Positions 23,694 to 35,675 are shown, counted from the stretch's first letter. The stretch: 64,000 nucleotides of DNA from Okapia johnstoni (GCA_024291935.2 CM044317.1:64470730-64534729), one strand, 5' to 3'. Translations and numbers: made by a program. The notes: generated by a model from the sequence alone, not told the origin.

Positions 23694-24000
23694 GAGTCCA
23701 TCCTAAAGGAAATCAGTCCTGAATATTCATTGGAAGGACTGATGCTGAAGCTGAAACTCCAATACTTTGGCTACCTGATGTGAAGAACTGACTCATTGGA
23801 AAAGACCCTGATGCTGGGAAGGATTGAAGGCAGGAGGAGAAGGGGACGTCAGAGGATGAGATATTTGGATGGCATCACCGACTTGATGGTTATGAGTTTG
23901 AGCAAACTCCAGGTGTTGGTGATGGACAGGGAGGCCTGGCGCGCTGCAGTCCATGGGGTTGCAAAGAGTCGGACACGACTGAGCGACTGAACTGAACTGA
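23694..24000 (+). mobile_element. BovB 3'-end fragment, plus
   Basis: Sense BovB. The frame at 23796-23990 reads the end of the reverse-transcriptase protein ([20 protein letters not shown], then [15 protein letters not shown]) and ends in the (CTGAA)n tail. It is 5'-truncated and not functional. Confidence 0.92.
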
Positions 24001-24070
24001 AGTAGCTGCTAACTTCCTGAAAAAAAAAAAAAGCAATATGCACCCATAGTTTTTTTAAAATGCATACTTT

Positions 24071-24291
24071 GTGTGTGTGTGTGTGTTAGTCACCCAGTCA
24101 TGTCAGACTCTTTGTGACCTCATGGACTGTAGCCCGCCAGGCTCCTCTGTCCATGGAATTCTCCAGGCAAGAATACTGGAATGGGTAGCCATTCCCTTCT
24201 CCAGGGGATCTTTCCAACCCAGGGTTCAAACACAGACCACCTACATTGTAGGCAGATTCTTTATCATCTGAGCCACAAGGGAAACTCGAAC
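24071..24291 (-). mobile_element. (GT)n run plus Bov-tA SINE, minus
   Basis: A GT run at 24071-24086 continues straight into ttagtcacccagtcatgtc. The SINE ends gagccacaagggaaactc. Confidence 0.9.
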
Positions 24292-25039
24292 TTTAACTCT
24301 GTAGTTTCCAGCCAGTAATCTATCCTAAGGAAATATTTAAGACTACCAAGCTCAAATAATAATCTTGGTATTATCGTAATGACTTCAGAGAATTTGTCTC
24401 AGCCACTAAGCATGATGGGCCTCAGTACCTCATCAATAGAATCAGATAACCTGGGGTCATAGACCTCCCTGGCAAGTATCACTTGAGAATTACTGACATA
24501 GAAGAGCAAAACTAGCTTGTATCTTTAGAGGGGAAAGATACTATATAAATCTAAGAGGTAATGCACTTCTCTTTCGAAAGTTCTTCACGTTCTTTGAGAT
24601 TTTTCAGAGTGTAAGATGATTATGAAATAGTATTCATTTGTTTATTCTTTGGTATTGATACTTTATAATTTCCTTCTGAATATAGAAATGTATGCAAAGA
24701 AAGGTGAATCTACTAGTTTTTCACTTCTTTTTCTGCTTTAACAGTCCCAGTCGTGAGCATATGTTACAATGCTGCTCTCTATTATTACTCTAACAACCAC
24801 TTTGCTAAGGAGTTAAGCTACCAGAAATCTATTGGAAAATTATTTTGTCAGTATGTTTTATGCGATAAAGCCACAGGGGGAAAGTTGGAGCCAAAAATCG
24901 CTAAAAAATAATAGCCTGTTTACTAACAGCAACTCCCAAATGTATCTTTTTTTCTCTCTCTAGTTACAGATACTGTGGTGTGATCTCCCACCTGTAGCAA
25001 TTTCTGCCACTGACCTTCATTAAAATATGGTTTAAAAAA

Positions 25040-25140
25040 TCAGGCGAGGACTGTCTCTGGTATCAGCCGTTTGAGTGACCTGGAGCCTGTCACTTCACAT
25101 CTTGAAACTTCTGAATCCTGTTTTTAAATAAAGGATTCTG
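25040..25140 (+). mobile_element. MIR relic, plus
   Basis: gtttgagtgacctggagcct and cacttcacatcttgaaactt fit MIR loosely. Confidence 0.45.
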
Positions 25141-25186
25141 TGATTCTAAACTGGGGAGATACTGCCTCCGAGGGCACTTGTAAATA

Positions 25187-25400
25187 TGTGCTGTGTGCTA
25201 AGTCACTTCAGTCGTGTCCAATTTTTTGTGACCCTATGGATTGTAGCCTGCCAGGCTCCTCTGTCCATGGGGTTCTCCAGGAAGAACACTGGAGTAGATT
25301 GCCACGCCTCCTCCAGGGAATCTTCCCGACCCAGAGATCAAACTTGCTTCTCTTATGTCTCCTGCATCGGCAGGTGGGTTCTTTACCACTACTGCCACCT
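25187..25400 (-). mobile_element. Bov-tA SINE, minus
   Basis: Reverse SINE from gctaagtcacttcagtcgtg through cttcccgacccagagatcaa to ttctttaccactactgccac. Confidence 0.9.
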
Positions 25401-25544
25401 ATATAGGAACATTTTTTTTTAGGAGCACTTATTTTTAGTGGTCTCCACTTTTCCATGATCATCAAGATGGCAGAGCAGAAGGACCTGTGCTCATCTCCTG
25501 CAAGAATACCAAAATTGCAACTAGTTGCTCAACATTTAGGCCAT

Positions 25545-26312
25545 AATGATGCCACCCTTATGAAAAAAAGTAAAGAGGAATTAAAGGGCCTCTTGATGAA
25601 GGTGAAAGAGGAGAGTGAAAAAGCTGGCTTAGAACTCAACATTGAGAAAACTAAGATCATGGCATCTGGTCCCATCACTTCATGGCACATAGATGAGGAA
25701 ACAATGGAAACAATGACAGATTTTATTTTCTTGGGCTCCAAAATCACTGCGGACAGTGACTGAAGCCATGAAATTGAAAGACCCTTGCTCCTTGGAAGAA
25801 AAGCAATGACAAACCTAGATAGCATATTAAAAAGCAGAGACATTACTTTGCCTACAAAGGTTCATATAGTAAAAGCTGTGGTTTTTCCAGTAGTCATGTA
25901 TGGATGTGAGAGCTGGACAATAAAAAAGGCTAAGTGCCAAAGAATTGATGTTTTCGAACTGTGGTGTTGAAGACTGTTGAGAGTCCCTTGGACTGCAGGA
26001 GATTGAACCAGTCGATCCTAAAGGAAATCAACCCTGAATATTCATTAGAAGGACTGATGCTGAAGCTGAAGCTCCAATACTTTGGCCACCTGATGTGAAA
26101 AGCCTACTCATTGGAAAAGACCCCGATGCTGGGAAGGATTGAAGGCAGAAGGAGAAGGGGACAACAGAGGATGAGATGGTTGGGTGGCATCACTGACTCA
26201 ATGAGCAGGAGTTCGAGCAAACTCTGGGAGATGGTGAAGGACAGGGAAGAATGGACCCCAGTCCATGGGGTCACAAAGAGTTGGATAAGACTGAGAGACT
26301 GAACAACAACAT
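25545..26312 (+). mobile_element. BovB LINE fragment, plus, with decayed reverse-transcriptase frame
   Basis: The longest sense BovB in the window. Its protein remnants come in three pieces: 25455-25763 (KEELKGLLMKVKEESEKAGL), 25785-25970 (MLLGRKAMTNLDSILKSRDI) and 26111-26302 ([20 protein letters not shown]). They correspond to the C-terminal part of the ORF2 product. Internal stops and at least one frame break separate them, and the catalytic YxDD region is absent. The tail ends gactgaacaacaac. Confidence 0.92.
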
Positions 26313-27139
26313 TTTTAGTGATCAGAGCCCAGGGATGCTAAATGCCTTGCAGAGAGCATGGGGCCGCCCTGCAAAACAAAGAACGGTCCTACTCCAAATG
26401 CTGGAAGCAGCCTGGATTACCTCTAATGTCCCTTCTGACAGTCAGTGATACCAAGTGCCTATCCATCCTTTGGTTCATTAATCACCCATTATTGATCCCT
26501 ACTGTATGCTAGGCACCAAGGTTCCCAGCTGAAATGTCCCAGAAACCCTGGCTCGTACTGTAGTATTTCTTTATCTTCTCTTCTTTCTAAAAGTCCTCCC
26601 TACCCATAGGACCAACTGACACTCACAAGTACAGATTTTTCAGCTCAGCTCATTAAGGGAACAGATGCCAGGATTCATCGAGTGCTTTGGGATTTCTGAT
26701 GACACTGAGAACCAGAAAAGCTCACTTGAGCCCTCCTCAAAGACTAGATAATGGCCTGGTTTGCTGTCCATTATTCAAGCATGGAAGCCTTCAGCTTCAC
26801 TGACTGAGGGCTTCCAGCCAGATAATGAAATCCCAGTTGTGGAGCATGCAGCTAGATATTTTAACTGTTGAGTGAATCATTTCTAATTTTTAAAGCAAAA
26901 CACTAACTGTTTTATGCCCAGTGAAGAGTTTTCACTGGCAAACTCAAATTTCCTAATAAACGGTATTTTAGGCCAGTTGTAAAACTTGCCTTAAGAGCAT
27001 TTTGTCACATCAAGTAGTTACCATTAACTTGACAATTAAGTGTGTGATGAAGGACCGTATGCTGGAGTGCCATCCTACCAGCTTTCACCCCTGTACTCAT
27101 CCCCTCCCAGAGACTATATGACCTCTGGGCTCAGCCCCT

Positions 27140-27310
27140 AGTCCATTGTGGTGTAGCTCAGTATTATCATTTCCCAGTAACCTCAGGGACAACTTACTCT
27201 TCTGACTGCTTTCTCCATTCTGCAGAGGGGATGACTGCGACACAGAGAAGCATGAGGGTCTGTCCAGGTCACAAAAAGCTTTACGGACAGTGAGGATCCC
27301 AAGTGTTGTT
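27140..27310 (-). mobile_element. Possible MIR relic, minus
   Basis: ctgcagaggggatgactgcg, then ctgtccaggtcacaaa fits reverse MIR weakly. Confidence 0.4.
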
Positions 27311-27439
27311 TACAGTGCCTGAAAGCTATTCTGATGGTCAGGGGTGCTTAGGAAATACACAAACATTTTTCAGCCTTTAATGAATCTTGGAGACCCCATT
27401 TTGATGTTACTGATTATTAAAAATCCTTGTATGTATTTG

Positions 27440-28080
27440 TTCAGTAACTATTATTGGACATTTCTCATGAGCCCAGCATTACTCTGAGTGCTAGAAATGT
27501 AGTCCTGCTCTAGGGACATCCAGACTAGTGGGGAAGTCAGACATTATGGTAATAATTCCATATTAATTATGAATTATTATAATTGACACTGTAAAGGAGA
27601 GGTATAGAATGCAAGGTAATCATTCACTAGAACCTGACCTAGCCTGGGGACCCTAGAGGCTGTTTGAGGAGGCAGTATATAGGTGTGGACCTGAAGAAGG
27701 AGGCAGGTCTTCAAGAATTGGTTGGAGCATTCCAGAGGGAAGGAGATGCATGAATGAAGACCCTGAGGCAGAAAGGAAGGGCTTGCTCCAAGTGGGAGAG
27801 GATGCTAGCCCAGTCTACATGGCAGAAGTGGTAAGAGTAGATTTGAGAGGTTGTTTAGAAGATGAGCTGACAGAATTTGGTGATCCACAGGATGTAGACA
27901 GTAAGAGGGAAGGACTGTTGTTTTGTGATCCATAGGATGTAGACAGTAAAAGGGAAGGGGTATCAGTGACCACTGCCCTGGATCTGGCTACTGGGTGGTA
28001 GGGTGACCTGTTTAGGATTCTAACAGAGGAGTAGTACTGGGCCATGAGACCAGATCACCAGTTCCTCATTTTTCTTGTTT
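27440..28080 (-). mobile_element. L2 relic, minus, with internal duplication
   Basis: tctcatgagcccagcattac, gagcattccagagggaagga and agaccctgaggcagaaagga match reverse L2. At about 27876-27962 a segment of about 43 bp is repeated in tandem (gatccacaggatgtagacag / gatccataggatgtagacag). Confidence 0.65.
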
Positions 28081-28257
28081 AGTACATGGAGTCTGGAGTC
28101 CTGGGGGCCATCCATGAGTCTAATGAGACGTTACCTCTCATGGAGTGTCCAGAGGTCACTGCATCTTACCAGAACGTGGTAGAGACAACTAGCTCTGTGG
28201 AGTCCAGAGCATTGTGTTTGGAAGCAGGGCATAGACTGGAATTGGGGCCCTCAGAAT

Positions 28258-28430
28258 TTATAAAATGCTTTCACATGGGTTACTTTCAAACTTCACAATG
28301 ATCTTTAGAGATAGTCTTTATTTATACTAACAAGAAATTGAGGCTTCTTGAGTTGGTGGTTTGCCCAAGGTCATACTGCTCTAAATAAGGATTTAGTACT
28401 CAAATTTAGGTATTTTGGCTCCCAACACAG
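28258..28430 (-). mobile_element. MIR relic, minus
   Basis: cacatgggttactttcaaac, then caagaaattgaggcttcttg, then gtttgcccaaggtcatactg follow reverse MIR in order. Confidence 0.65.
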
Positions 28431-29204
28431 GGGTCTTCTCATTTCATCAGGTTCTCTTACTACATGATCAGGAACAAACCCTCCACCATCTCTTAGGGCT
28501 TCCTTGTCAGATGGAATCTCACTATTTGTGCAAAATATATGAGAAATGAAATCAAAGACTTCTTAATACTCTTTCTTTTCTCGCTCTCCTTTTTTACTTT
28601 TATTTTACAGTATCTTTTAAGTATTTGTAAACTTTTGAGACTAATATTTGTATTTATATTTAGGTTTTTTTTCCTATAAAGAGTGACAGATTGAAACAGA
28701 TTAAAGTAATTTTTATTGATAGTGGGGAGAAAGCTCCGGGAGAAATTAAGTTCAACTTCTGTCTAGATCCTAATAGTTTACAGATTAGTGTAAGACCACT
28801 GCCCCTTCACCTCCCATTCCCACATCTGCTTCCAGAGTTCTGGGACCATCTAAAATGGCTCCGTCTATTCTCCCCACATCTGAGTGTCTCCATGGAGTGA
28901 GCCTGGGTGCTAAGGAAGATAAAAGTCGAGCTGCCCTGACGCCGTAGGGGCAGGAGAATCTTCACCACCGGACTGTCTTACTGATTCGCCTTTTCCCCTT
29001 TTCTTCAAGGCTTGGGCTTAAGTAAAGTTCGTGTCATTTGTTTCAGAGTCTGTTTTAACTGCAGCAGTTCTGGGTCTTCCCCAAAACTCAGATTCAGGGG
29101 CAATGTCCTCTCTGCAGAGAGAAGTCATTTTTCCAACAGTCTCCGTCATATGGAAAGCTTCCCTCTGAACTCCCTACTGTTGTTTCCCTCCCTCCCTGCC
29201 GTAG

Positions 29205-29364
29205 CTCCTGGACTGTTTTGTGATCCCGGTGGTGATCTTGCTCTCCTGGTTCTTCCTGCTGATCCGGTACAAGGCTGTACATTTCATCGGCATCGTTGTC
29301 TGCATCCTGGGGATGGGCTGCATGGCGGGCGCGGACGTGCTTGTGGGCAGGCACCAGGGAGCAG
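29205..29364 (+). CDS. SLC35F1: SLC35F1 coding exon (second in window)
   Basis: The exon is 160 nt: 53 codons plus the first base of a split glycine. It starts LLDCFVIPVVILLSWFFLLI and ends DVLVGRHQGA. It codes for two membrane helices, LLDCFVIPVVILLSWFFLL and the glycine-rich FIGIVVCILGMGCMAGADVL, joined by the short basic link RYKAVH. The acceptor (ctccctgccgtag) has a strong pyrimidine tract and the donor gtgagt is ideal. The local GC content is well above that of the AT-rich introns. Compared with the human protein as I remember it, CMAGAD carries Ala where human has Val, a conservative change. In the family these helices form part of the ten-helix transporter core. Confidence 0.95.
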
Positions 29365-29459
29365 GTGAGTCTCCAGTCCGCCAGGTTACTCGCCTCTGTG
29401 GGTGAGCCCGAGGAATGACATGGGACGTTTGTGGCTCACGGTGCAAACCAGGAACCTGG

Positions 29460-29555
29460 GCGCCCTAGAGTCTGTGTCCTACTCTTGTATGTTCCCTTAC
29501 ACCCAGGAGAGTGGCACATAGGAGGTGCTTCATATATGTTTCCTGAGTGAACAGA
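29460..29555 (+). mobile_element. L2 3' end, plus
   Basis: gagtggcacataggaggtgc and atgtttcctgagtgaacag match the L2 3' end. It lies about 95 bp after the SLC35F1 exon. Confidence 0.55.
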
Positions 29556-29948
29556 GGAAGCAAAACACAGCTTTCATGCCCATTCTACAGGAATTCAGAA
29601 ACATTCAGACTGTATTTAAAACTGGGAGTCACGACCCACTTGGAGCATGTGCTGGAGGCTAAAGCTGCCTGCCCCAGACCAGCTGTTAGAGACAGTTTCA
29701 GTGGGTCAGGCCATTCCTGAGCCTCCGGGACCATCCCCACAGCCCACCTGCCTATGCTTTCTCTCCCAAGTCAGAGAAAGACTGAGCTTTCAAATTACTA
29801 GGTGAAGCTAGTCATATAGGTCTACGAGTGGTTACTTAAACTTTGAAGACTAGATTAGGAATACTCGATATTTTTATGAGGGAGAATGAAGTTCAATCTG
29901 CTCATGCATCTTTTTTGTTGGTTTGTTTGAGGGGAGGGCTTTGGGTAG

Positions 29949-30157
29949 CAGTCCTTGGTGGCTCAGATGGTAGAGAATCTGCCTGCAATGCGGGAGACCT
30001 GGGTTCGATCCCTGGGCTGGGAAGATCCCCTGGAGAAGGGCTACCCACTCCAGTATTCTTGCTTGGAGAATTCCATGGACAGAGGAGCCTGGCGAGGTAC
30101 TGTCCATGGGCTCGCAAAGAGCTGACACGACTGAGTGACTAACACTTTCACTTTCAC
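29949..30157 (+). mobile_element. Bov-tA SINE, plus
   Basis: tccttggtggctcagatggt, gggttcgatccctgggctgg and ctgacacgactgagtgacta, ending in the ttcactttcac tail. Confidence 0.92.
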
Positions 30158-30539
30158 GGGTAATTACCTTGTAGACCTACATGGTAAGCTTCAGTGTTTA
30201 CTCATCAAAGCTACGATCTCCTGGGGAACGCTGATCCAGAATGCTTTCTAGAGGATCACTTTTAAAGCGATGTATTTCTTTAAAATATACCCCAGATCCT
30301 CAAGCTCCAGAAAGTTTCAGGGGGCAGGAAAACAAAAACGAAAACAATGTTCTTTGTCAGCATCAGGAACAGGATAAAAGTACAGCTCTGTCGGTTTGGA
30401 ATTGCCTTTTCCTCGGCTGAATTAAGGATAAAAAGTTAAAATTGGGACATTTCTCTCTGAGACTAGGTAATAGGAAATACCTGAAATGAACATCATTTAT
30501 GTTTTTAAGTTGCAGCATAGAATTTTTTGGCTGAAAGGG

Positions 30540-30680
30540 ACCTTGTCTGGCAGCCCTGTATTTAACATACAAAAAATGCCAAGACACAGAGAAGCCAAGC
30601 GAGCTGCCCGAGGTCACACAGCTGAGACTAGAACAGGCTTCCTTCCCTTCCCCACATTGCTGGGAGCTGCAGGTATAACA
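30540..30680 (-). mobile_element. MIR-like relic, minus
   Basis: gccaagacacagagaagcc and gagctgcccgaggtcacaca match the reverse MIR-type core. Confidence 0.5.
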
Positions 30681-31174
30681 CAGAGCAAAAGAGCAGTCTC
30701 TATCCCTTCCAAATGCTGCTAAAACACAGCATCATCCGTCCCCACAGCAACAGATGCGCTAAAAACACACGCACCAGCTCTTTCCAGATTCTATTCTATG
30801 AAATAGTGTTCCGTGGGATATTGATAGAAATTACATGAAAAGGCTAGTTTTTGCTCTATTCCCATCATGGTCCCTATGTAGATCATCTCTTCGAGCCAAT
30901 GAGACAGTATTTTTGTCTGATACAACGTGGCTAGTTGTCATAAAGCCACAATTGAATTACCCTTTCTCAGCTTTGCTTGAACTGTAAGCACAGACTAAGC
31001 AGCAGGTGCTCTTATTTATGAAAATTTTGCTCTGCTGAACCCTTCCCATTCGCCCTGGCCATCATTTTGCATCATAGTCAAGGAAGACAATTGTCATGAT
31101 AAATCCAAGAGATTACACCCAGAATGTTAAACTGACTTGAAATGATTTCACTAGGTTGTATTCACTAATCCTGT

Positions 31175-31220
31175 AAAAAAAATTTTTTTTTATTTCAACT
31201 GAAATAAAAAAAAATTTAAA
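31175..31220. repeat. Perfect 18-bp-arm palindrome in an A/T-rich run
   Basis: Arms at 31180-31197 and 31200-31217 are exact reverse complements around a 2-nt centre (core tatttca-ac-tgaaata). A further TTTCA/TGAAA pair follows to about 31254. It is low complexity, so the hairpin may have arisen by chance. Confidence 0.8.
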
Positions 31221-31750
31221 AAATATTTGAAATATTTTTTATTTCAAGTGAAATGTTAGGAAAGGAATACTAGTACTACTTAAAAAAAAGAAAGTAAGTC
31301 CATTTGGGAGTCTTTCTAAAGTGGTCATTTTTTAAAAGAATGACACATGCAGGAGCAGTGTTTTATCTGTTGGTGTGACTCTGTTTAAGGCCTGTAGCTT
31401 CATTCCTGTTGTAACATATGAAGGGCCAGTTTTAACGAAATTAAATTTTTGAGTACCATCCATGCTCACGTAATGGTGCCCAAGTATATGGCTTGATGTT
31501 CTGAAGGCAGCCCAAATTTAGGATCCAAGGGCTCATTTTATAAAACAATAATTGGAAACATCTTATGTCTCTAAAAATATTAAATTAGGCAGTAATTTAA
31601 GCTATCATATGAATATTCTGAACACACTGGTTTTGAAGACAATATAAGCCTTGTGTGTCCTTGAGGATGACTGACTTAGTCCTTTCTATATTGCTAGTCC
31701 ATGGTTCTCCTTAGCTTGGGATTTTTAAAATTCTATCCTCAAAGACTTTT

Positions 31751-31964
31751 TTTTTTACTTGATCTGTTACCTTTTTATTTTATTTTTTAAACCTTCAATT
31801 TTGTATTAGGGTATAACCAATGAACAATGTTGTAATAGTTTATGGAGCATAGAAAAGGGACTCGGCTATACATATAACATGTATCCATTCTCCCCCAAAC
31901 TCCCCTCCCATCCAGGCTGACACATAACCCTGAGCAGAGGTCTATGTGCTATACGGTAGATCAG
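31751..31964 (-). mobile_element. Ruminant L1 3' end, minus
   Basis: Reverse L1 tail: T-run, ttttgtattagggtataacc, ccattctcccccaaactccc and ctatgtgctatacggtagat. Duplication tcctcaaagactttt at 31736-31750 and tcctcaaggactttt at 31965-31979. Confidence 0.9.
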
Positions 31965-32639
31965 TCCTCAAGGACTTTTGATATTGGCCGTGGAGACTGC
32001 CTTGGAGCCGGTGGAATGGTCTACAAAGTGGGACGGACACAAAAACACATTCCAGTTCTATGGTTGTCTTGGGAACAACTGGCCATCTACTATAGGTACT
32101 CCCAGGCTGAACTCAAAGGACATGTCTTTTCCAAGTTTGTCAGTGAACCTCAGGGGGCCTACTATGTTCACTCATTCTTTGCCACCTTCCTGTAGTGTCA
32201 CAAGCCTCCTCTAAGAGACCAGCTCTGCATTTACTGATACCTGCGGGAAAGACATGCGAGAAAGTGGCTCTTGAGAATGTGATAGGTGTTGGAGGGTGTA
32301 AAAATGATTTAGTAATAAGGCCAAAGAGGTTTCTCCATGATATTTCTACTTTCCTTGGAAAAGGTATGAATATATAATAAAAGGGAAGGTTAGAAAATAA
32401 TAGGTTTAAGATTAAAACGCAATTAAAATAGATCCTTATCACAAAATGTATTTCTTGCTCTTCAAAATATCTCCTTTCTATCACAAGATATTTATATTGC
32501 ATCTTATAGTTCACTTATCAAAGATGTTAGATAACATAATGACGCTTTTCTTTATTACTGGATATAACTTTATATTTATTTCAAAAGAGAAAAAATATTT
32601 TCAAGGAATTAGATAATTAATCATAATTTTAGAAGGTGG

Positions 32640-32820
32640 TAGTTTTGTAGGTGCTAAGTACTTTCCTATGAATCATCTCATTTAATCCTCCTAATTAGGC
32701 AAAGAAAGTATTTTTATTCTCACTTTTGCAGTTGAAGAAATCACGACTCAGGGAAGATAAGAAACTTGTGTAAGGGCTCACCACTACAAAATTGTGTCGT
32801 AGGATGTGAAATCTTTCAGC
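32640..32820 (-). mobile_element. MIR relic, minus
   Basis: aatcatctcatttaatcctc, then tcacttttgcagttgaagaa, then agggaagataagaaacttgt is reverse MIR. Confidence 0.75.
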
Positions 32821-33092
32821 TACACAACTTAATACTTATTTTTCCATAATTGTGACTCTTGTAAAAAATTGTTCAATTGTACTATTGTTCAATTGTAGTA
32901 AATTAGGATGAATGACTGTCCCAGGTTGTCCAGAATGGAGGTGTTTCCCAGATGTAGGACTTTCTGTGCTAAAGCCAAGTGAGTCTCAGAGAAACAAAGC
33001 AGTTGGTTGCATTTAAAACTCAAAAATGTTCAGTGAGATGGCTTCATTTTCATAAATTTCATTAGTAGTCTTTCAACACTCTAGAATACTAT

Positions 33093-33227
33093 GTTGTTGT
33101 TGTTCAGTTGCTAAGTCATGTCCAGCTCTTTGCCACCCCATGGACTGCAGCACGCCAGGCTCTTCTGACCTCCACTATCTCCTGGAGTTTGCTCAAATTC
33201 ATATCCATTGTGACAGTGATGCTATCT
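33093..33227 (-). mobile_element. BovB 3'-end fragment, minus
   Basis: GTT run, then gctaagtcatgtccagctc, gactgcagcacgccaggctc and tggagtttgctcaaattcat. Confidence 0.88.
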
Positions 33228-33479
33228 ATAATTCACCACTTATTCTTGAACTAATGGTAAGTAGAGATTTTAAATAACATTCCCTCTCTCTCTACTGCAC
33301 AGGCACAAGTATCCCTCCAAAAATAGTGTTTCTAGTACTTAATGAAAACTTTAATAAGGAAAACCAATTCTTGCAGAGCAATTATGACTAGGTTGATTAG
33401 AACCAAGAAGCAATCCAAAATGAGAAATGGCCAACCCAAACTGACAGGTGGTGATTCAAAGAGAATGATTGATTCACTC

Positions 33480-33690
33480 TTTTTAGTGAACACTTAATAA
33501 GTGCCAGATGATATACTAGGCATTTTACATTATTTTGCATTTTAAAATCTTACTGACATTATTTTACAGTATCCTCACCATAACCTCTTTTTAAAATAAG
33601 GAAATTCAAGTCAGAAAGACTCTATAGCTTGCCCATGTTCAACAAGTAATAAGTGATAGAGATGCAGTTAGAATCCATGTCTGCCTGAAT
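33480..33690 (-). mobile_element. MIR relic, minus
   Basis: cacttaataagtgccagatg, then tattttacagtatcctcacc, then ttgcccatgttcaacaagta follow reverse MIR. Confidence 0.65.
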
Positions 33691-33754
33691 TGAAAGGTGT
33701 CATCGCCACTCAACATCTTTACCATGGGATGGAAAAAGAAAGACCTTTTCTGTC

Positions 33755-34130
33755 AGCTCAACTCATTCAAGCATTTATTGAGAACTTACAATGCACCAGA
33801 ATCTGTGCTAGGGACCACACAGAATATAAAACCAAGTAAGTCACAGTAGACCCTTCAACCCTACTGTGGAAGAAAACAGAAAGAAGGGAAGACATGCAAG
33901 GTAACCAGTAACATACCTGAAGCAGAGTGCAGTGAGGGCCACACACAGGTACAGTTCAGTTCAGTTCAGTTCAGTCGCTCAGTCGTGTCCGACTCTTTGC
34001 AACCCCATGGACTGCAGCATGCCAGGCTTCCCTGTCCATCACCAACTCCTGGAGCTTACTCAAACTCATACAGGTACAAGAGTGTGAAATTCAGAGGAGA
34101 CAAAGAAGGCATGGGCTTGAATGGACTTCT
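33755..34130 (-). mobile_element. L2 relic, minus, split by a BovB end
   Basis: Starts attcaagcatttattgagaa, then gtgctagggaccacaca. It is interrupted at 33954-34069. Confidence 0.6.
33954..34069 (-). mobile_element. BovB 3'-end fragment with (TTCAG)n, minus
   Basis: Four TTCAG units lead into cgctcagtcgtgtccgactc and gccaggcttccctgtccatc. Duplication acaggtaca at 33945-33953 and 34070-34078. Confidence 0.9.
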
Positions 34131-34954
34131 CATAATTTTAAATGTGTCCATTTACCCCAAATCTGCAAATCATTATCACTCATTGTGGTTTCACCCATAC
34201 ATAAATGACACATTTGCTAGATACAGTTTTCCCTGTGAACATTCAGAAAAACTGACTCAACCATGTTAAATATCTATTGCATTAATAGGGCATGTTATAA
34301 TTGCCAGTTAACTACAAATTGTATTATATCAAACACTTCACTATATGATATAATAAAATCATGTCCTGGTTAGTTCAATTCTATTTAATCACCTAAAATT
34401 TCACACATGCTCTGTAAGTATCTACTTTCAAATGATTTAAAAATTGATAAATACATTTACTGGTAAAATTTTAATAGATAATATTTAATCATTTTGTCCC
34501 CAATAACTTAGGAAATACTTCTGAGCTTGCAGTTACACAACATTGTATCATTATTAACAAAAATTATGACTGTGAAAAATTCAAAGTATTGGGGAGTAGA
34601 TGCCACATAGTCAAAGGCTTAACAGAATAGACCATAATGAAACAAATGTGGACTTTGAAAAAGATTGGTGGGACTATTCATTGAAACAGTGCAGCCTCGT
34701 TTTAGGACTTCTACAAGCTGGACTGATGTTTCTCTAATTTCTATTAAAATGTTTCATTATAATTTACTTTCCTGAATCCATTCATATAAAATAAATTTCA
34801 TTAACCAAGAATTCTATCAAGCAGCATTTCCACACTTCACTAATACAACAATCATTGAGATTCATAGTAATGGCCCCATGTCACCGCAAGATTCTGAAAT
34901 GACTCCTTATTGAAAAGTGACTAAATCATGTTCATTATAATTTTATAATCTTAG

Positions 34955-35224
34955 TTGCTGCTAAGTCGCTTCAGTCGTGTCCGACTCTGTGCGACCCCAT
35001 AGACGGCAGCCCACCAGGCTCCGCCGTCCCTGGGATTCTCCAGGCAAGAACACTGGAGTGGGTTGCTATTTCCTCCTCCAGTGCACAAAAGTGAAAAGTG
35101 AAAGTGAAGTCTCTCAGTCATGTCCGACTCTTCACGACCCCATGGACTGCAGCCTACCAGGCTCCTCCGTCCATGGGATATTCCAGGCAAGAGTACTGGA
35201 GTGGGGTGCCATTGCCTTCTCCGG
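34955..35224 (-). mobile_element. Bov-A2 dimeric SINE, minus
   Basis: Two reverse Bov-A units joined by aaagtgaaaagtgaaagtga. Perfect duplication taatcttag at 34946-34954 and 35225-35233. It closely resembles the copy at 62823-63094. Confidence 0.94.
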
Positions 35225-35333
35225 TAATCTTAGTAATGGATGCTTTTTATTTTATCAGTTATTCCTCAAATGAACTCCTTGAAATTATGAGTTCTGTCAT
35301 GATTTTCTAGTTGACACATAAAAAAGGTTATTC

Positions 35334-35504
35334 AGTTTTGTAAGTTCATTTGTTTCATTTATTTTTAGATTCCACATATAAGGGATGTTATATGATATTT
35401 CTCCTCTGTCTGACTTACTGCACTCAGCAGACACTCTCTAGGTCCATCAGTGTTGCTGCATATGGCCTTATTTCATTCTTTTCAATGGCTGAGTAATATT
35501 CCAT

Positions 35505-35535
<31 letters not shown>

Positions 35536-35675
35536 CAATACATATATATATATATATATATATATCAATATATATATATATCACATCTATCACAGCATTG
35601 TTAATCAGCTGTACCCCAATACAAAATGTTTTGGATGTTAAAAAAATAAAAATTAAATTTAAAAAGAGATTAATC
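35334..35675. mobile_element. Inverted (twin-primed) ruminant L1 with a microsatellite at the joint
   Basis: 35334-35510 reads L1 ORF2 end and early 3' UTR in reverse (ggctgagtaatattccattg). 35590-35675 reads the L1 3' end forward (attgttaatcagctgtaccc, then an A-rich tail). Possible duplication aggttattc / aggttactc at 35325-35333 and 35676-35684. Confidence 0.75.
35503..35583. repeat. (TG)n(TA)n microsatellite
   Basis: TG units pass into two long TA tracts separated by tcaataca-like interruptions. It is likely length-variable. The open frames here (repeats of Ile and Tyr) are microsatellite translation. Confidence 0.95.

Larger units (their letters stand above)
1513..29204 (+). other. 27.7-kb intron: parts outside the listed repeats
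   Basis: I see nothing assignable at 1513-1850, 2050-2760, 3721-3945, 6046-7034, 7260-7930, 10021-10394, 10568-11084, 14694-15624, 19756-20364, 21217-22843, 23089-23584, 24292-25039, 26313-27139 and 28431-29204. The stretch 11837-13429 is strongly AT-rich with no repeat I can name beyond a short (TG)n at about 12108-12128. Single-exon frames here lack any domain. Confidence 0.55.

Noticed and set aside
25455..26302. Reverse-transcriptase-like gene
   Set aside because: It is the C-terminal remnant of BovB ORF2 broken by stops and frame changes, without the catalytic part.
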